From Aerococcus sp. HMSC062A02 (lineage in GTDB: Bacteria; Bacillota; Bacilli; Lactobacillales; Aerococcaceae), in contig NZ_KV797946.1 of assembly GCF_001809535.1 (NCBI RefSeq), positions 58,865-98,064 on the forward strand: a stretch of 39,200 bases of DNA, written 5' to 3'. A program made the translations under genes and the position numbers. Below, piece after piece: positions 16,796 to 23,613 of the stretch (the stretch's first letter is position 1; each line of letters begins with the position of its first letter). The notes under the pieces are model-generated. The model worked only from the letters and a program-made list of their open reading frames with translations, was not told where the DNA came from and ran no database searches.

Positions 16796-17118
16796 AGATT
16801 TCTTTGTTAATTATATTTGTGAGCATCCGTTTCGCTTTTAAATTTTGCCCTTGAACGTTTAGAGGATCAACAACGGCTGAAGCCGTCTTGTACTTTATCC
16901 GTAAGTCGCTTTGCTCCAACGGCTAAAGCATGGTACCGGTTCGGGCCAAGGTCCCTCAGCTAGCGAGACTCCAACGGTCCGTACGGCTAAGGCCCAACTT
17001 CAACGCTTCAGTCCTGCTCAAAAATAAATGGTATAGATGATTTGATGCCTAGCAATTAATATTAAAAAATAGATAGCTACTATTATAAGAGAGGTCTGGC
17101 CTTGGCCGACCTCTCTTT
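16796..17118. other. Gene-free GC-rich gap with hairpins and short repeats
   Basis: No reading frame is convincing in these 323 bases. About 16865-16995 is richer in G+C than its flanks and full of short related motifs: CTCCAACGG at 16914-16922 and again at 16969-16977; CGGCTAAAG / CGGCTAAGG after each; the near-palindrome ACGGCT-GA-AGCCGT at 16873-16886; and GGGCC (16943-16947) that can pair with GGCCC (16991-16995). A segment near 18-55 at the window start (GTAACTCGCTGCGCCTCGAACAGCTATAGC) resembles 16900-16929. It may be a repeat-family remnant or a structured RNA; neither is proven. Confidence 0.5.
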
Positions 17119-17120
17119 TT
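17088..17120 (+). terminator. Terminator downstream of rpoD gap
   Basis: AGAGAGGTC (17088-17096) pairs with GACCTCTCT (17108-17116), extended by GGCC/GGCC around TT, then five Ts. It is oriented to end plus-strand transcription from dnaG-rpoD and abuts the convergent hydrolase gene; on the minus strand its tail is only AT-rich. Confidence 0.75.
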
Positions 17121-17724
17121 AGCGGATAAGGTCTTGGATGCGGGGGTTGAGGGCCTGGCTGATGTAGGTGTGGCCAGCAGGGCTGAAGTGGATGTGGTCG
17201 CTCACAAAGTAAGTGTGGGGAGCTTGTTCAAAGACTTCAGCAAAGCTTACCAGTTCAGCTTGGGCCTGGACATTTTGTCTAGAAACTTGTCGAAAGTCGC
17301 GTAGACGTTCTTGTAAGCGGGGGTCCTCGAAGCCGGCGCTCACATCTAAACAGAGCATAAATTGGGGATTAAAGTGCTTGGTTAAGTGGTCACATAAGCG
17401 GTAAAAAATCTCCGGCCAATTTTCGAGATAAGCCTGCCAGCCGGCCTGATTTAATTGCCGGTGGAAATAAACGTCATTAATACCAGCCCCCAGGACTAGT
17501 CCATCGACACTTCCAATTTGCTCTAAATTTCGACTGAGGTCAGTCCATACATCTTTGATCTGGGCCCCCTTGTAGGCTTTGTTAATGGCCTGAAGGGGGA
17601 GCTGTTGGCTTTGCCAGACTTGGTCAAGTTGGGCGACAAAGCCTGAACCGAGGTCTTTTGAGCTTTTGGCTTGGTTGCGGCCCCCAGCCACTTGACTGTC
17701 ACCGATAAATAGAATCTTATGCAT
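17119..17724 (-). CDS. SGNH/GDSL-family hydrolase
   Basis: A 201-residue SGNH hydrolase (esterase/lipase/acetylhydrolase fold). Block I is IGDSQVAGG with nucleophile Ser10, block III is LGAGINDV with the oxyanion Asn, and block V DHIHFSPAGH supplies the Asp-x-x-His pair. No signal peptide is present, so it is cytosolic. The substrate is unknown. An ATG lies 15 bases earlier at 17739, but the ribosome site GGAGGTG falls between the two, so the start is at 17724 (MHKILFIG). It is a single gene, divergent from degV. Confidence 0.87.
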   Translation of the reverse strand: MHKILFIGDSQVAGGRNQAKSSKDLGSGFVAQLDQVWQSQQLPLQAINKAYKGAQIKDVWTDLSRNLEQIGSVDGLVLGAGINDVYFHRQLNQAGWQAYLENWPEIFYRLCDHLTKHFNPQFMLCLDVSAGFEDPRLQERLRDFRQVSRQNVQAQAELVSFAEVFEQAPHTYFVSDHIHFSPAGHTYISQALNPRIQDLIR

Positions 17725-17804
17725 ATGATGCACCTCCATAGCTTTATTTTACCCTAAAATGCTCGCTTGGCAATTTTAGTATTTATTTTGAGCGGAATAA
17801 AAAA

Positions 17805-17833
17805 TTGTATTTATAAAAAACGTATGTTAAAAT
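17805..17833 (+). promoter_or_regulatory. Sigma-A promoter of degV
   Basis: TTGTAT (17805-17810), a 17-base spacer and TAAAAT (17828-17833) lie about 43 bases before the degV start. Confidence 0.55.
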
Positions 17834-17875
17834 TAAAAGGAATGACAGTTTCCGATGAGAAAGGGGAGAAAGTAC

Positions 17876-18751
17876 ATGTCAAAGATCGCAATTCTCTGCG
17901 ATAGTTTAGCCTACCTGGATCCGGCTTTTAAAGAAGAACATGATATTTTTGTGGTTCCACTGTCTGTAACGTTTTCGGATGGGACTTACCGCGATATGGT
18001 AGATATTGATGATAAAAGCTTCTATGCGAAGGTGGAAGCTAGCGGGGAATTTCCGAAGTCATCCCAACCGAGTCCCGGCGCTTTTATGGAAGCCTTTGAT
18101 GAGATCCAAGCCAAGGGGTATGACCAGGTGCTCGCTATTATGGTGACTCCTCGTGCGTCAGGAACTTTTGAAACTCTGAAGATGGCAGCTGCCCAAGAGG
18201 AAGATTTGGAGGTTTATCCTTTTAACTCTCAAATCGGACTTCAAGCTCAGGGCTATTATATTGAAGCAGCCGTTAAGGAGCGCGACCAAGGCCGGTCAGT
18301 TGAAGAAATTATCGCTAATCTCGATAAATTGCCCCCTTATAGTAAGCTCTATGTGATCTTAGACGATGTACGTTATGTGCTCAAGGGGGGACGTTTGGGC
18401 TCAGCGGCGACAGCCCTAGTGAACTTCCTCAAGATTAAACCGATTGTCAAGGTCGGCCAGGATCGTTTGGAACTATCTGCTCGTACCCGGAGTCTGAAGA
18501 AGGCTATCCAGCGGGTTGTTGAGAGCTTAGAAGAGGATGCAGCTAAGGGCTTGCCCCTGCGTGCGACGATTTCAGGACGCAAGGACTTTGAACCTTACCA
18601 GTCACTCAAGGCTATCGTTCAAGAGAAATTCCCCGACATGCGTTTAGATGAGGGCATTATTGGCCCCACGGTCGGTGTCCACAGCGGCCCCAATGCTTTT
18701 GCTTTGATGTGGAGCATTGATACCGATAAATTATCTTTAGATGACTTATAA
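17876..18751 (+). CDS. DegV family fatty-acid-binding protein (FakB-like)
   Basis: A 291-residue DegV/EDD-fold protein. Members bind a fatty acid and, as FakB, present it to the kinase FakA, which makes acyl phosphate for phospholipid synthesis. N-terminal SKIAILCDSLAYLDP, the SQPSPGAFMEAFDE segment (about 56-69), the GTFETLKMAA helix and the DVRYVLKGGRLG motif match the family. The frame opens earlier at 17855, but AAAGGGGAG precedes the ATG at 17876, which gives the usual MSKIAI start. Its own promoter is upstream and a terminator follows. The next gene is a FabF-like protein, so a lipid role fits. Confidence 0.92.
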   Translation: MSKIAILCDSLAYLDPAFKEEHDIFVVPLSVTFSDGTYRDMVDIDDKSFYAKVEASGEFPKSSQPSPGAFMEAFDEIQAKGYDQVLAIMVTPRASGTFETLKMAAAQEEDLEVYPFNSQIGLQAQGYYIEAAVKERDQGRSVEEIIANLDKLPPYSKLYVILDDVRYVLKGGRLGSAATALVNFLKIKPIVKVGQDRLELSARTRSLKKAIQRVVESLEEDAAKGLPLRATISGRKDFEPYQSLKAIVQEKFPDMRLDEGIIGPTVGVHSGPNAFALMWSIDTDKLSLDDL

Positions 18752-18790
18752 AAGGCTTGAGGCTTGGTCGTTATGAGCCGGGCCTTTTTT
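18750..18790 (+). terminator. Terminator of degV
   Basis: AAAAGG pairs with CCTTTT across an inner GGCT/AGCC stem with an imperfect middle, then a run of six Ts (18785-18790). Confidence 0.7.
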
Positions 18791-18820
18791 GTTGAATGAA
18801 TAAATGAGGAGAGGTGACAT

Positions 18821-20023
18821 ATGACGCAAGGTGTTGTAGTAACAGGCATGGCTGCCATCAGCCCCTTAGGAGAGAGCGTGGAAGAGAATTGGCAGCGGGT
18901 ACGAGCGGGACAGCATGGGCTGAAGACACTGGAAGCAGCTGGTATGACTTGCCCAGATTTAGGTGTCAAGGTCTGTGCCCCCCTTCCAGATCGCAGTCTC
19001 TATGCATCAACCAGTGGCGAGGAAGCCTATGCGATTTTGGCCCGGGCTGCGGCTAAGGCCTGCTACCAGATGAGTGGCTTGCAGGTGGAAGACTTTGATC
19101 CTTACCGGGCCGGTTGTTACTTGGGCAATGGACTCGGTGGCTTGACTGCCATTGAAGGGGCCCTCAAAGGTCAAAGCAAAAGCCAAGTCTTTCTTCAGAA
19201 TCTGGCTGGACAGACCGCTATGAAATTAGCCCAAGACCTGTCCTTTAGGGGGCCAGCCCTAGCTATTGCAACGGCCTTTGCCTCCTCGAATTCAGCGGTC
19301 GGTGAAGCCTTCCGCGCCATCAAAAATGGCCACTTAGACTTAGCGATGGCAGGAGGAAGTGAGGCCTGCTTGAACCCTGCTGGTCTGACTTTCTTTGATA
19401 ATTTAACGGCTCTTAGCCATCGATCAGATCCTAATCGGGCATCGATACCCTTTGACCGGGACCGGGACGGCTTTGTGATGGGGGAAGGGGCGGCTTTCCT
19501 GCTCTTAGAATCCTTAGAATCAGCCCAAACCCGCCAAGCTCCTATCTATGGTGAAATTGTGGGCTATGGGGCGACCAGTGATGCCTATCACTTGACGGCT
19601 CCCGCTCCTCATGCCCAAGGACTCGGCCAGGCCATGGCCCAAGCTTTAGCTGAGGCACAAATCGATCCCACAGCGATTGATTATATTAACGCCCATGGGA
19701 CCTCAACCCCAGCCAATGACGCGAGTGAAAGTGAAGCGATTAAGCAAGTATTTGGGAACCATGCCCAAGAACTGGCCGTTTCCTCTACTAAGTCCTTTAC
19801 CGGTCATTTGTTGGGGGCAGCGGGTGCCATCGAGGCGATTTTTACCTTGTGCGCCTTATCTGACCGCTTCCTACCTCCTACCCTAGGCTTGGAAAATCCA
19901 GACCAAGGACTAGACCTCGACTATGTGCCTAAGCAGGGACGGCCTGCTAACTTGCGCTATGCTTTAAGTAATAGTGCTGGCTTTGGGGGCCACAATGCGG
20001 TCCTCTGCTTTAAGAGAAATTAA
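18821..20023 (+). CDS. FabF-like beta-ketoacyl-ACP synthase with Cys-to-Phe at the active site
   Basis: A 400-residue protein of the KAS II (FabF) thiolase fold. The two His of the KAS triad are present, His292 in NAHGTSTP and His329 in KSFTGHLLGAAGA, with Lys324, and the C-terminal NSAGFGGHNAV loop is normal. But the nucleophile motif, usually TACAS or TACTS, reads TAFAS: residue 153 is Phe, codon TTT at 19277-19279, one base from TGT. A normal condensing reaction is therefore not expected. The region before it (residues 40-130) is also unusually divergent and the protein is shorter than usual. The frame is intact, so it may be a decarboxylase-like, regulatory or decoy paralogue. It follows degV; start after GGAGAGGTG. 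Confidence 0.88.
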   Translation: MTQGVVVTGMAAISPLGESVEENWQRVRAGQHGLKTLEAAGMTCPDLGVKVCAPLPDRSLYASTSGEEAYAILARAAAKACYQMSGLQVEDFDPYRAGCYLGNGLGGLTAIEGALKGQSKSQVFLQNLAGQTAMKLAQDLSFRGPALAIATAFASSNSAVGEAFRAIKNGHLDLAMAGGSEACLNPAGLTFFDNLTALSHRSDPNRASIPFDRDRDGFVMGEGAAFLLLESLESAQTRQAPIYGEIVGYGATSDAYHLTAPAPHAQGLGQAMAQALAEAQIDPTAIDYINAHGTSTPANDASESEAIKQVFGNHAQELAVSSTKSFTGHLLGAAGAIEAIFTLCALSDRFLPPTLGLENPDQGLDLDYVPKQGRPANLRYALSNSAGFGGHNAVLCFKRN

Positions 20024-20045
20024 GCTTAAAAAAGGGAAGAATCTT

Positions 20046-20074
20046 TTGCTTCTTTTGAAAATAAATGCTATAAT
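20046..20074 (+). promoter_or_regulatory. Promoter of the selenocysteine tRNA gene
   Basis: TTGCTT (20046-20051), a 17-base spacer and a perfect TATAAT (20069-20074). The tRNA body starts 13 bases after the -10. Confidence 0.6.
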
Positions 20075-20086
20075 AGAATTTGTCCT

Positions 20087-20183
20087 GGGAGCGGATGGGT
20101 TCTGGTGTTCCCTCTGGTCTTCAAAACCAGTATAAGGAGTTAGAAGCTTCTTGGGTGAGTTCGATTCTCACACGTTCCCGCCA
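20087..20183 (+). tRNA. selC: Selenocysteine tRNA, anticodon TCA (reads UGA)
   Basis: A 97-nt tRNA with encoded CCA. The acceptor stem pairs 20087-20093 with 20173-20179 (one G-U), with a possible G94/A172 eighth position, then discriminator G. The D arm fits the selC type: six positions, GGGTTC with GTTCCC (two central U-U), around TGGT. The anticodon stem CTGGT/ACCAG encloses CTTCAAA with anticodon TCA at 20121-20123. The long variable arm has a 6-bp stem AAGGAG/CTTCTT, and the T arm is GTGAG-TTCGATT-CTCAC. Anticodon, long variable arm and D arm together indicate tRNA-Sec. It has its own promoter and terminator. No selA, selB or selD lies in this window. Confidence 0.9.
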
Positions 20184-20195
20184 AAGACTATTAAC

Positions 20196-20244
20196 CCAGC
20201 TTAGTCCAACGCTGATGCGTCTTTTCTAAGCTGGTTTTCTTTTT
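20196..20244 (+). terminator. Terminator of selC
   Basis: CCAGCTTAG (20196-20204) pairs with CTAAGCTGG (20226-20234), followed by TTTTCTTTTT. Confidence 0.8.
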
Positions 20245-20279
20245 ACAGGACCGTACCGGAGACTTGGCTAGGATGTCAC

Positions 20280-20309
20280 TTGACAGCTATCCCTAGGACG
20301 CGGTACAAT
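20280..20309 (+). promoter_or_regulatory. Promoter of tRNA-Arg
   Basis: A perfect TTGACA (20280-20285), an 18-base spacer and TACAAT (20304-20309). The tRNA starts 15 bases after the -10. Confidence 0.75.
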
Positions 20310-20323
20310 ATATCTTGTGAGTT

Positions 20324-20397
20324 CTCGGGGTAGCTCAGCTGGATAGAGCACCGGTCTTCTAAACCGTAGGTCGCGAGTTCGAATCTCGCTCTCGAGG
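20324..20397 (+). tRNA. tRNA-Arg, anticodon TCT
   Basis: A 74-nt cloverleaf: acceptor CTCGGGG pairs with TCTCGAG (two G-U), D arm GCTC/GAGC, anticodon loop CTTCTAA with anticodon TCT, T arm GCGAG-TTCGAAT-CTCGC, discriminator G, and no encoded CCA. The outermost anticodon-stem pair is a C/T mismatch. It decodes AGA (and AGG) codons. It has its own promoter and terminator. Confidence 0.93.
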
Positions 20398-20404
20398 TAC
20401 TATA

Positions 20405-20449
20405 AAAGCAGCAATTGTAGGCTTTAGGCCGGAATTGCTGCTTTTTCTT
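20405..20449. terminator. Terminator of tRNA-Arg (possibly bidirectional)
   Basis: AAAGCAGCAATT (20405-20416) pairs exactly with AATTGCTGCTTT (20433-20444), then Ts. On the minus strand it also ends in TTTTATAG, so it may stop the convergent oxidoreductase transcript as well. Confidence 0.85.
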
Positions 20450-20588
20450 TTTGCTTTTATTTTGCTGATTATTATGAAAAGTAAGCAAAATTGTACACAA
20501 GATTTAAGGGATCCTGTATTTAGTAAATTTGTCTACTCTTTCTTAATCTTAGCTATTCCTAGATTGTTGACTAGCTCTCTTGCATTTT

Positions 20589-21782
20589 TTAATAACCTTC
20601 CCGGTAGTAGTCACTATCTTGACCGTGGAGGGAAAAGATCGATTCCCGGCCGGCCAATTGCAGGGGCATTTGGGGATCGGAGAAGAGGGTGACCAGGGCG
20701 GGTGGTAGTTTAGAGATTTTCACTTGTTCGGGTGAAATTTTCGTTACGATATCCTGACCGCGGCCTTCCATAATTTTCTTGCCAAATTGAGGGTCGATCA
20801 GGGTGCCGCGTCCGACAGCCGCTAGGTCAGCATAGTTGAGGGCATCAGCCGCTTTTTCTTCATTAGTAATACCGCCAACGACAATCAACTTGACTTCTTC
20901 GGGAAGGACTTGGCGGTAGAGCTGGGCATAGGTCAGGTCTTGACCTTCAGGCTTGTGCTTATAGTCCAGGTGAGAGACGTGGATATAGTCGAAGTCATAA
21001 GCTTTGCCTAGGTCTGCGACGAGGCGGGTAGAATCTTCATAGGTGTAGCCTACATTATCACCGTGGATTTCTTCTGGACTGATCCGGTAGCCAACAATGA
21101 AGTCTTTAGGAGCTTCCTGACGAACGACCTCGAAGACCTTGTCATTGACCGCACGGATAAAGCGCGTTCGATTCTCATAAGAGCCACCCCATTGGTCTGT
21201 CCGCTGGTTGGACCACTTGGAGAAGAATTGCTGGTGGAGGTAGTGGTTGGCCCCGTGGATTTCTACGCCGTCGAAGCCAGCTTGGATGGCCCGGCGTGTG
21301 GCGTCTCCAAAGGCCTCGATGACTTGGTAGATTTCTTCTTCAGTAATTTCTTCTACGGGGTAATCTAAGAAGGAGAAGTCGATAGCGCTAGGGGCGAGAG
21401 CACGTCCGCCATGGCGGGCAGGGAAGTTGGACTCCCGGCCAGAGTGGTTAATTTGGACCATGGCCTTGTTGCCCTTGGCCTTCAAAGCTTTGGCGATTTG
21501 GCTTAAACCTTCAATGTGAGCATCAGTTTGGATGCCGAGCTGTTCTTTGTTGGCGGCCCAGGTGTGGGAAGGTCCACCGTCTTTGATGACATAGCAATAT
21601 TCGACGATGACAAGGCTAGCGGATTCTGAGCGAGCTTGGTAGTAGTCGAGGGTGTCTTGGCTAACGAAGCCCTGGCTGAGGCCACTATTAGTGAGCATAG
21701 GGGGTTGGACAATCCGTCCTTTAATTTCAGCACCGTGGCGGAATTTGACGGTATCAGTAAGTTTTTTAGTCAAGCTGATCAT
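20589..21782 (-). CDS. NADH-dependent flavin oxidoreductase, Old Yellow Enzyme family
   Basis: A 397-residue TIM-barrel FMN enzyme of the Old Yellow Enzyme family, close to the B. subtilis YqiG/YqjM group of ene-reductases. Visible landmarks: PPMLTNSGLSQGFVS near the N-terminus, VQINHSGRES, the substrate-binding EIHGANHYLHQQFFSKWSNQRTD segment (about 174-196), WGGSYENRTRF, and the phosphate-binding VVGGITN and AVGRGTLIDP at the C-terminal side. Members reduce activated C=C bonds with NAD(P)H; the substrate is not evident. The ribosome site (AAAGG) lies very close to the ATG. The short length (no extra Fe-S/FAD domains) excludes the larger 2,4-dienoyl-CoA reductase type. Confidence 0.9.
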   Translation of the reverse strand: MISLTKKLTDTVKFRHGAEIKGRIVQPPMLTNSGLSQGFVSQDTLDYYQARSESASLVIVEYCYVIKDGGPSHTWAANKEQLGIQTDAHIEGLSQIAKALKAKGNKAMVQINHSGRESNFPARHGGRALAPSAIDFSFLDYPVEEITEEEIYQVIEAFGDATRRAIQAGFDGVEIHGANHYLHQQFFSKWSNQRTDQWGGSYENRTRFIRAVNDKVFEVVRQEAPKDFIVGYRISPEEIHGDNVGYTYEDSTRLVADLGKAYDFDYIHVSHLDYKHKPEGQDLTYAQLYRQVLPEEVKLIVVGGITNEEKAADALNYADLAAVGRGTLIDPQFGKKIMEGRGQDIVTKISPEQVKISKLPPALVTLFSDPQMPLQLAGRESIFSLHGQDSDYYREGY

Positions 21783-21930
21783 CCTTTCATTTGGCTTGCA
21801 AGGACTAGTCTACCATTAATTAAAGTTTTTGAGGATAGAAATAAATAATAATAGCTATCCCTGCTAACTATTGCAGAGACTGATCGGATGAAGCTTCCAT
21901 CATCTATCAATAAATCCTATAGATAGATCT

Positions 21931-21959
21931 TTGCTATTCCTTAAGAATCTTTATATAAT
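21931..21959 (+). promoter_or_regulatory. Sigma-A promoter of the MetQ-like gene
   Basis: TTGCTA (21931-21936), 17 bases, then TATAAT (21954-21959). Directly before the -35 is an inverted repeat ATCTATC (21902-21908) / GATAGAT (21922-21928) that could be an operator. I see no S-box or T-box leader; the transcript leader is only about 55 nt. Confidence 0.6.
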
Positions 21960-22022
21960 GATAAGAGCTTATCCTGCCTCTTTTAGCATGGTCAGGATGA
22001 ATAAAATAACAAGGAGTGGCAG

Positions 22023-22841
22023 ATGATGCAAAAGAAATTGTTTTTATTGGTGGCGGTCTTCACCTTATTTCTAACGGCATGCGGGAGTTCTTCTAAGGAA
22101 ACAACCCATGTTAAGTTAGGGGTAGTGGGCGATAAGAACGACCAATGGGAATATATCCAAAAGGAACTGAAGGACAAGGAAAATATCGATTTAGAATTGG
22201 TGAAATTTACCGATTATCGGGGCCCTATTGTAGCCTTAGAAGATGGCTCGATTGACCTGCACGCGGCCTTGACGGAAATTTTTATGGAAGAGGTCAATAA
22301 AGAAGGGGGCTACAGCAATACCACGATTGCTTATACGACCCTCAATCCCATGGGTGTCTTCTCAGAAAAGATTGATTCCCTTGATGACTTGCGAGATGGG
22401 GCAGTTGTTGCCCTGCCAAATGATGTGTCCAATGAAAGTCGGGCCCTCTTGCTCTTGCAGACAGCGGGTTTAATTAAGTTGGATCCGGACGAGAGGCTGC
22501 TCCCTTCTATTAGTGATATTACCGAAAACCCAAAAAATCTAAACTTTAAATCTATGGCAGCCAATCAAACAGCTCGCTCACTGGGTGATGCAGACATTGC
22601 GCTAATCAATAACGATATGGCCTCGGATGCGGGCTTCGTGCCAACCCAAGACAGTATCTACTTAGAACCTGTAGCGGAGTCTTCCAAGCCCTATTACAAT
22701 GTGATTGCAGCCCGTCAAGATGAGAAGGATAAGGACATCTACCAAACCATTGTGAAATATTATCAAACAGATGAGGTAGCCAAGATCATCGACGAGATGA
22801 CTAATGGGTCTAGTATTCCGGTCTGGGACAAGGAACAATAG
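22023..22841 (+). CDS. MetQ/NlpA-family substrate-binding lipoprotein
   Basis: A 272-residue NLPA/MetQ-type extracytoplasmic binding protein, which normally captures methionine or methionine dipeptides for a MetNP ABC importer. A lipoprotein signal peptide ends in LTAC with lipidated Cys20. The mature part follows the family pattern: VKLGVVGDKNDQWEYIQKEL, then DLHAALTEIFMEEVNK, VALPNDVSNESRALLLLQTAGLI, and ALINNDMASDAGF. Unusually, no ATPase or permease gene is adjacent, so it is an orphan binding protein and could serve a remote transporter. The family usually has HxxN-type contacts after D-xxx; DYRGPIVALEDGSIDLHAAL differs somewhat, so another ligand is possible. It has its own promoter; start after AAGGAGTGGC. 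Confidence 0.88.
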   Translation: MMQKKLFLLVAVFTLFLTACGSSSKETTHVKLGVVGDKNDQWEYIQKELKDKENIDLELVKFTDYRGPIVALEDGSIDLHAALTEIFMEEVNKEGGYSNTTIAYTTLNPMGVFSEKIDSLDDLRDGAVVALPNDVSNESRALLLLQTAGLIKLDPDERLLPSISDITENPKNLNFKSMAANQTARSLGDADIALINNDMASDAGFVPTQDSIYLEPVAESSKPYYNVIAARQDEKDKDIYQTIVKYYQTDEVAKIIDEMTNGSSIPVWDKEQ

Positions 22842-22857
22842 CCCCAGCTAATCTATT

Positions 22858-22905
22858 AAACTTCGCTTAAGAAAGCTCTGAAAAGGCTTTTTAAAGCGGA
22901 GTTTT
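22858..22905 (+). terminator. Terminator of the MetQ-like gene
   Basis: AAACTTCGCTT (22858-22868) pairs with AAGCGGAGTTT (22894-22904) with one G-U, then TTTT broken by G. Moderate. Confidence 0.6.
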
Positions 22906-22952
22906 GTGCTAAAATATAGGCAGAAAAAAATTAGATGGGACGGTAAAATCAG

Positions 22953-23522
22953 ATGTGGAAAAAATTTGTGACTAGCTTAGGCCTCTTCAGTCTGACTTTC
23001 TTCTTATTTGCTTGTGGACGCTCCGACCAGTCACTGACCTTCTCTGGTGACCAGGCCAAGACCTCCTCGCAAACAGTCCAGGCCAGTCAGCAAACCTCCA
23101 ATAAGCAGGCGGCTGACCAAGAAGAATCAGCGACCAGTGTTGAAGAGGGGGGAGAGCGCGCAGATCAGAGCTCAGCAGGAGATAAGCCGCAAGTGGCCAG
23201 TGCTAAGGACAAGGCGGCAGCGACTAGCCAGGACCAAGGCCTAGCTTCGAATACAGAATCAAACTTGGATTCGTCCAAGGACCTCCTGCCCAAGGTCTCA
23301 AGCCTGATCCATCAAGCCTCAGGGAATATCTATAACAATGAAGACTATTACTTCATGCCTAGCCTCTTAGAGGATGGGACTTTCCAAGTGGAAGTTCGCC
23401 GGCAGGCTCCTGAGAATATGCAGCAGTCTAACCTGGTGACTATCTACCGTTACCAACCTGATACAGGCCAGTTATTGCAACAAGATATTTTAAATAACAC
23501 TTGGAATGATGTTACCCCATAA
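22953..23522 (+). CDS. Uncharacterised lipoprotein
   Basis: A 189-residue protein I do not recognise. Residues 1-21 form a lipoprotein signal (two Lys, hydrophobic core, lipobox LFAC, Cys21). Residues 22-105 are a hydrophilic linker very rich in Ser, Gln, Ala, Asp and Lys, of the kind that spans the cell wall. The last 80 residues (LLPKVSSLIHQASGNIYNNE onward) look like a small folded domain with aromatic residues, DYYFMPSLLEDGTFQVEVRR and TIYRYQPDTGQLLQQD. That tail suggests a PepSY-like or similar beta/alpha module, which is only an impression. It stands between two terminators, so it is probably monocistronic; the ribosome site is weak. Confidence 0.8.
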   Translation: MWKKFVTSLGLFSLTFFLFACGRSDQSLTFSGDQAKTSSQTVQASQQTSNKQAADQEESATSVEEGGERADQSSAGDKPQVASAKDKAAATSQDQGLASNTESNLDSSKDLLPKVSSLIHQASGNIYNNEDYYFMPSLLEDGTFQVEVRRQAPENMQQSNLVTIYRYQPDTGQLLQQDILNNTWNDVTP

Positions 23523-23551
23523 GTGTGTTAAAATATAACTTGCACACGGAG

Positions 23552-23584
23552 TCCTGCACTTCTTCGATAGGTGCAGGATTTTTT
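23552..23584 (+). terminator. Terminator of the lipoprotein gene
   Basis: TCCTGCAC (23552-23559) pairs exactly with GTGCAGGA (23571-23578), followed by six Ts. Confidence 0.85.
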
Positions 23585-23613
23585 ATATGATTAATGAAAA
23601 GGGAGGCAAGCTG

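Noticed and set aside
20087-20183. Reading the long-armed tRNA as tRNA-Ser or tRNA-Leu
   Set aside because: The anticodon is TCA, which pairs with UGA, not with a Ser or Leu codon, and the D-arm form matches the Sec type.
21783-22022. SAM or T-box riboswitch upstream of the MetQ-like gene
   Set aside because: Only small inverted repeats are present, the leader is about 55 nt after the promoter, and no S-box or T-box landmark is visible.
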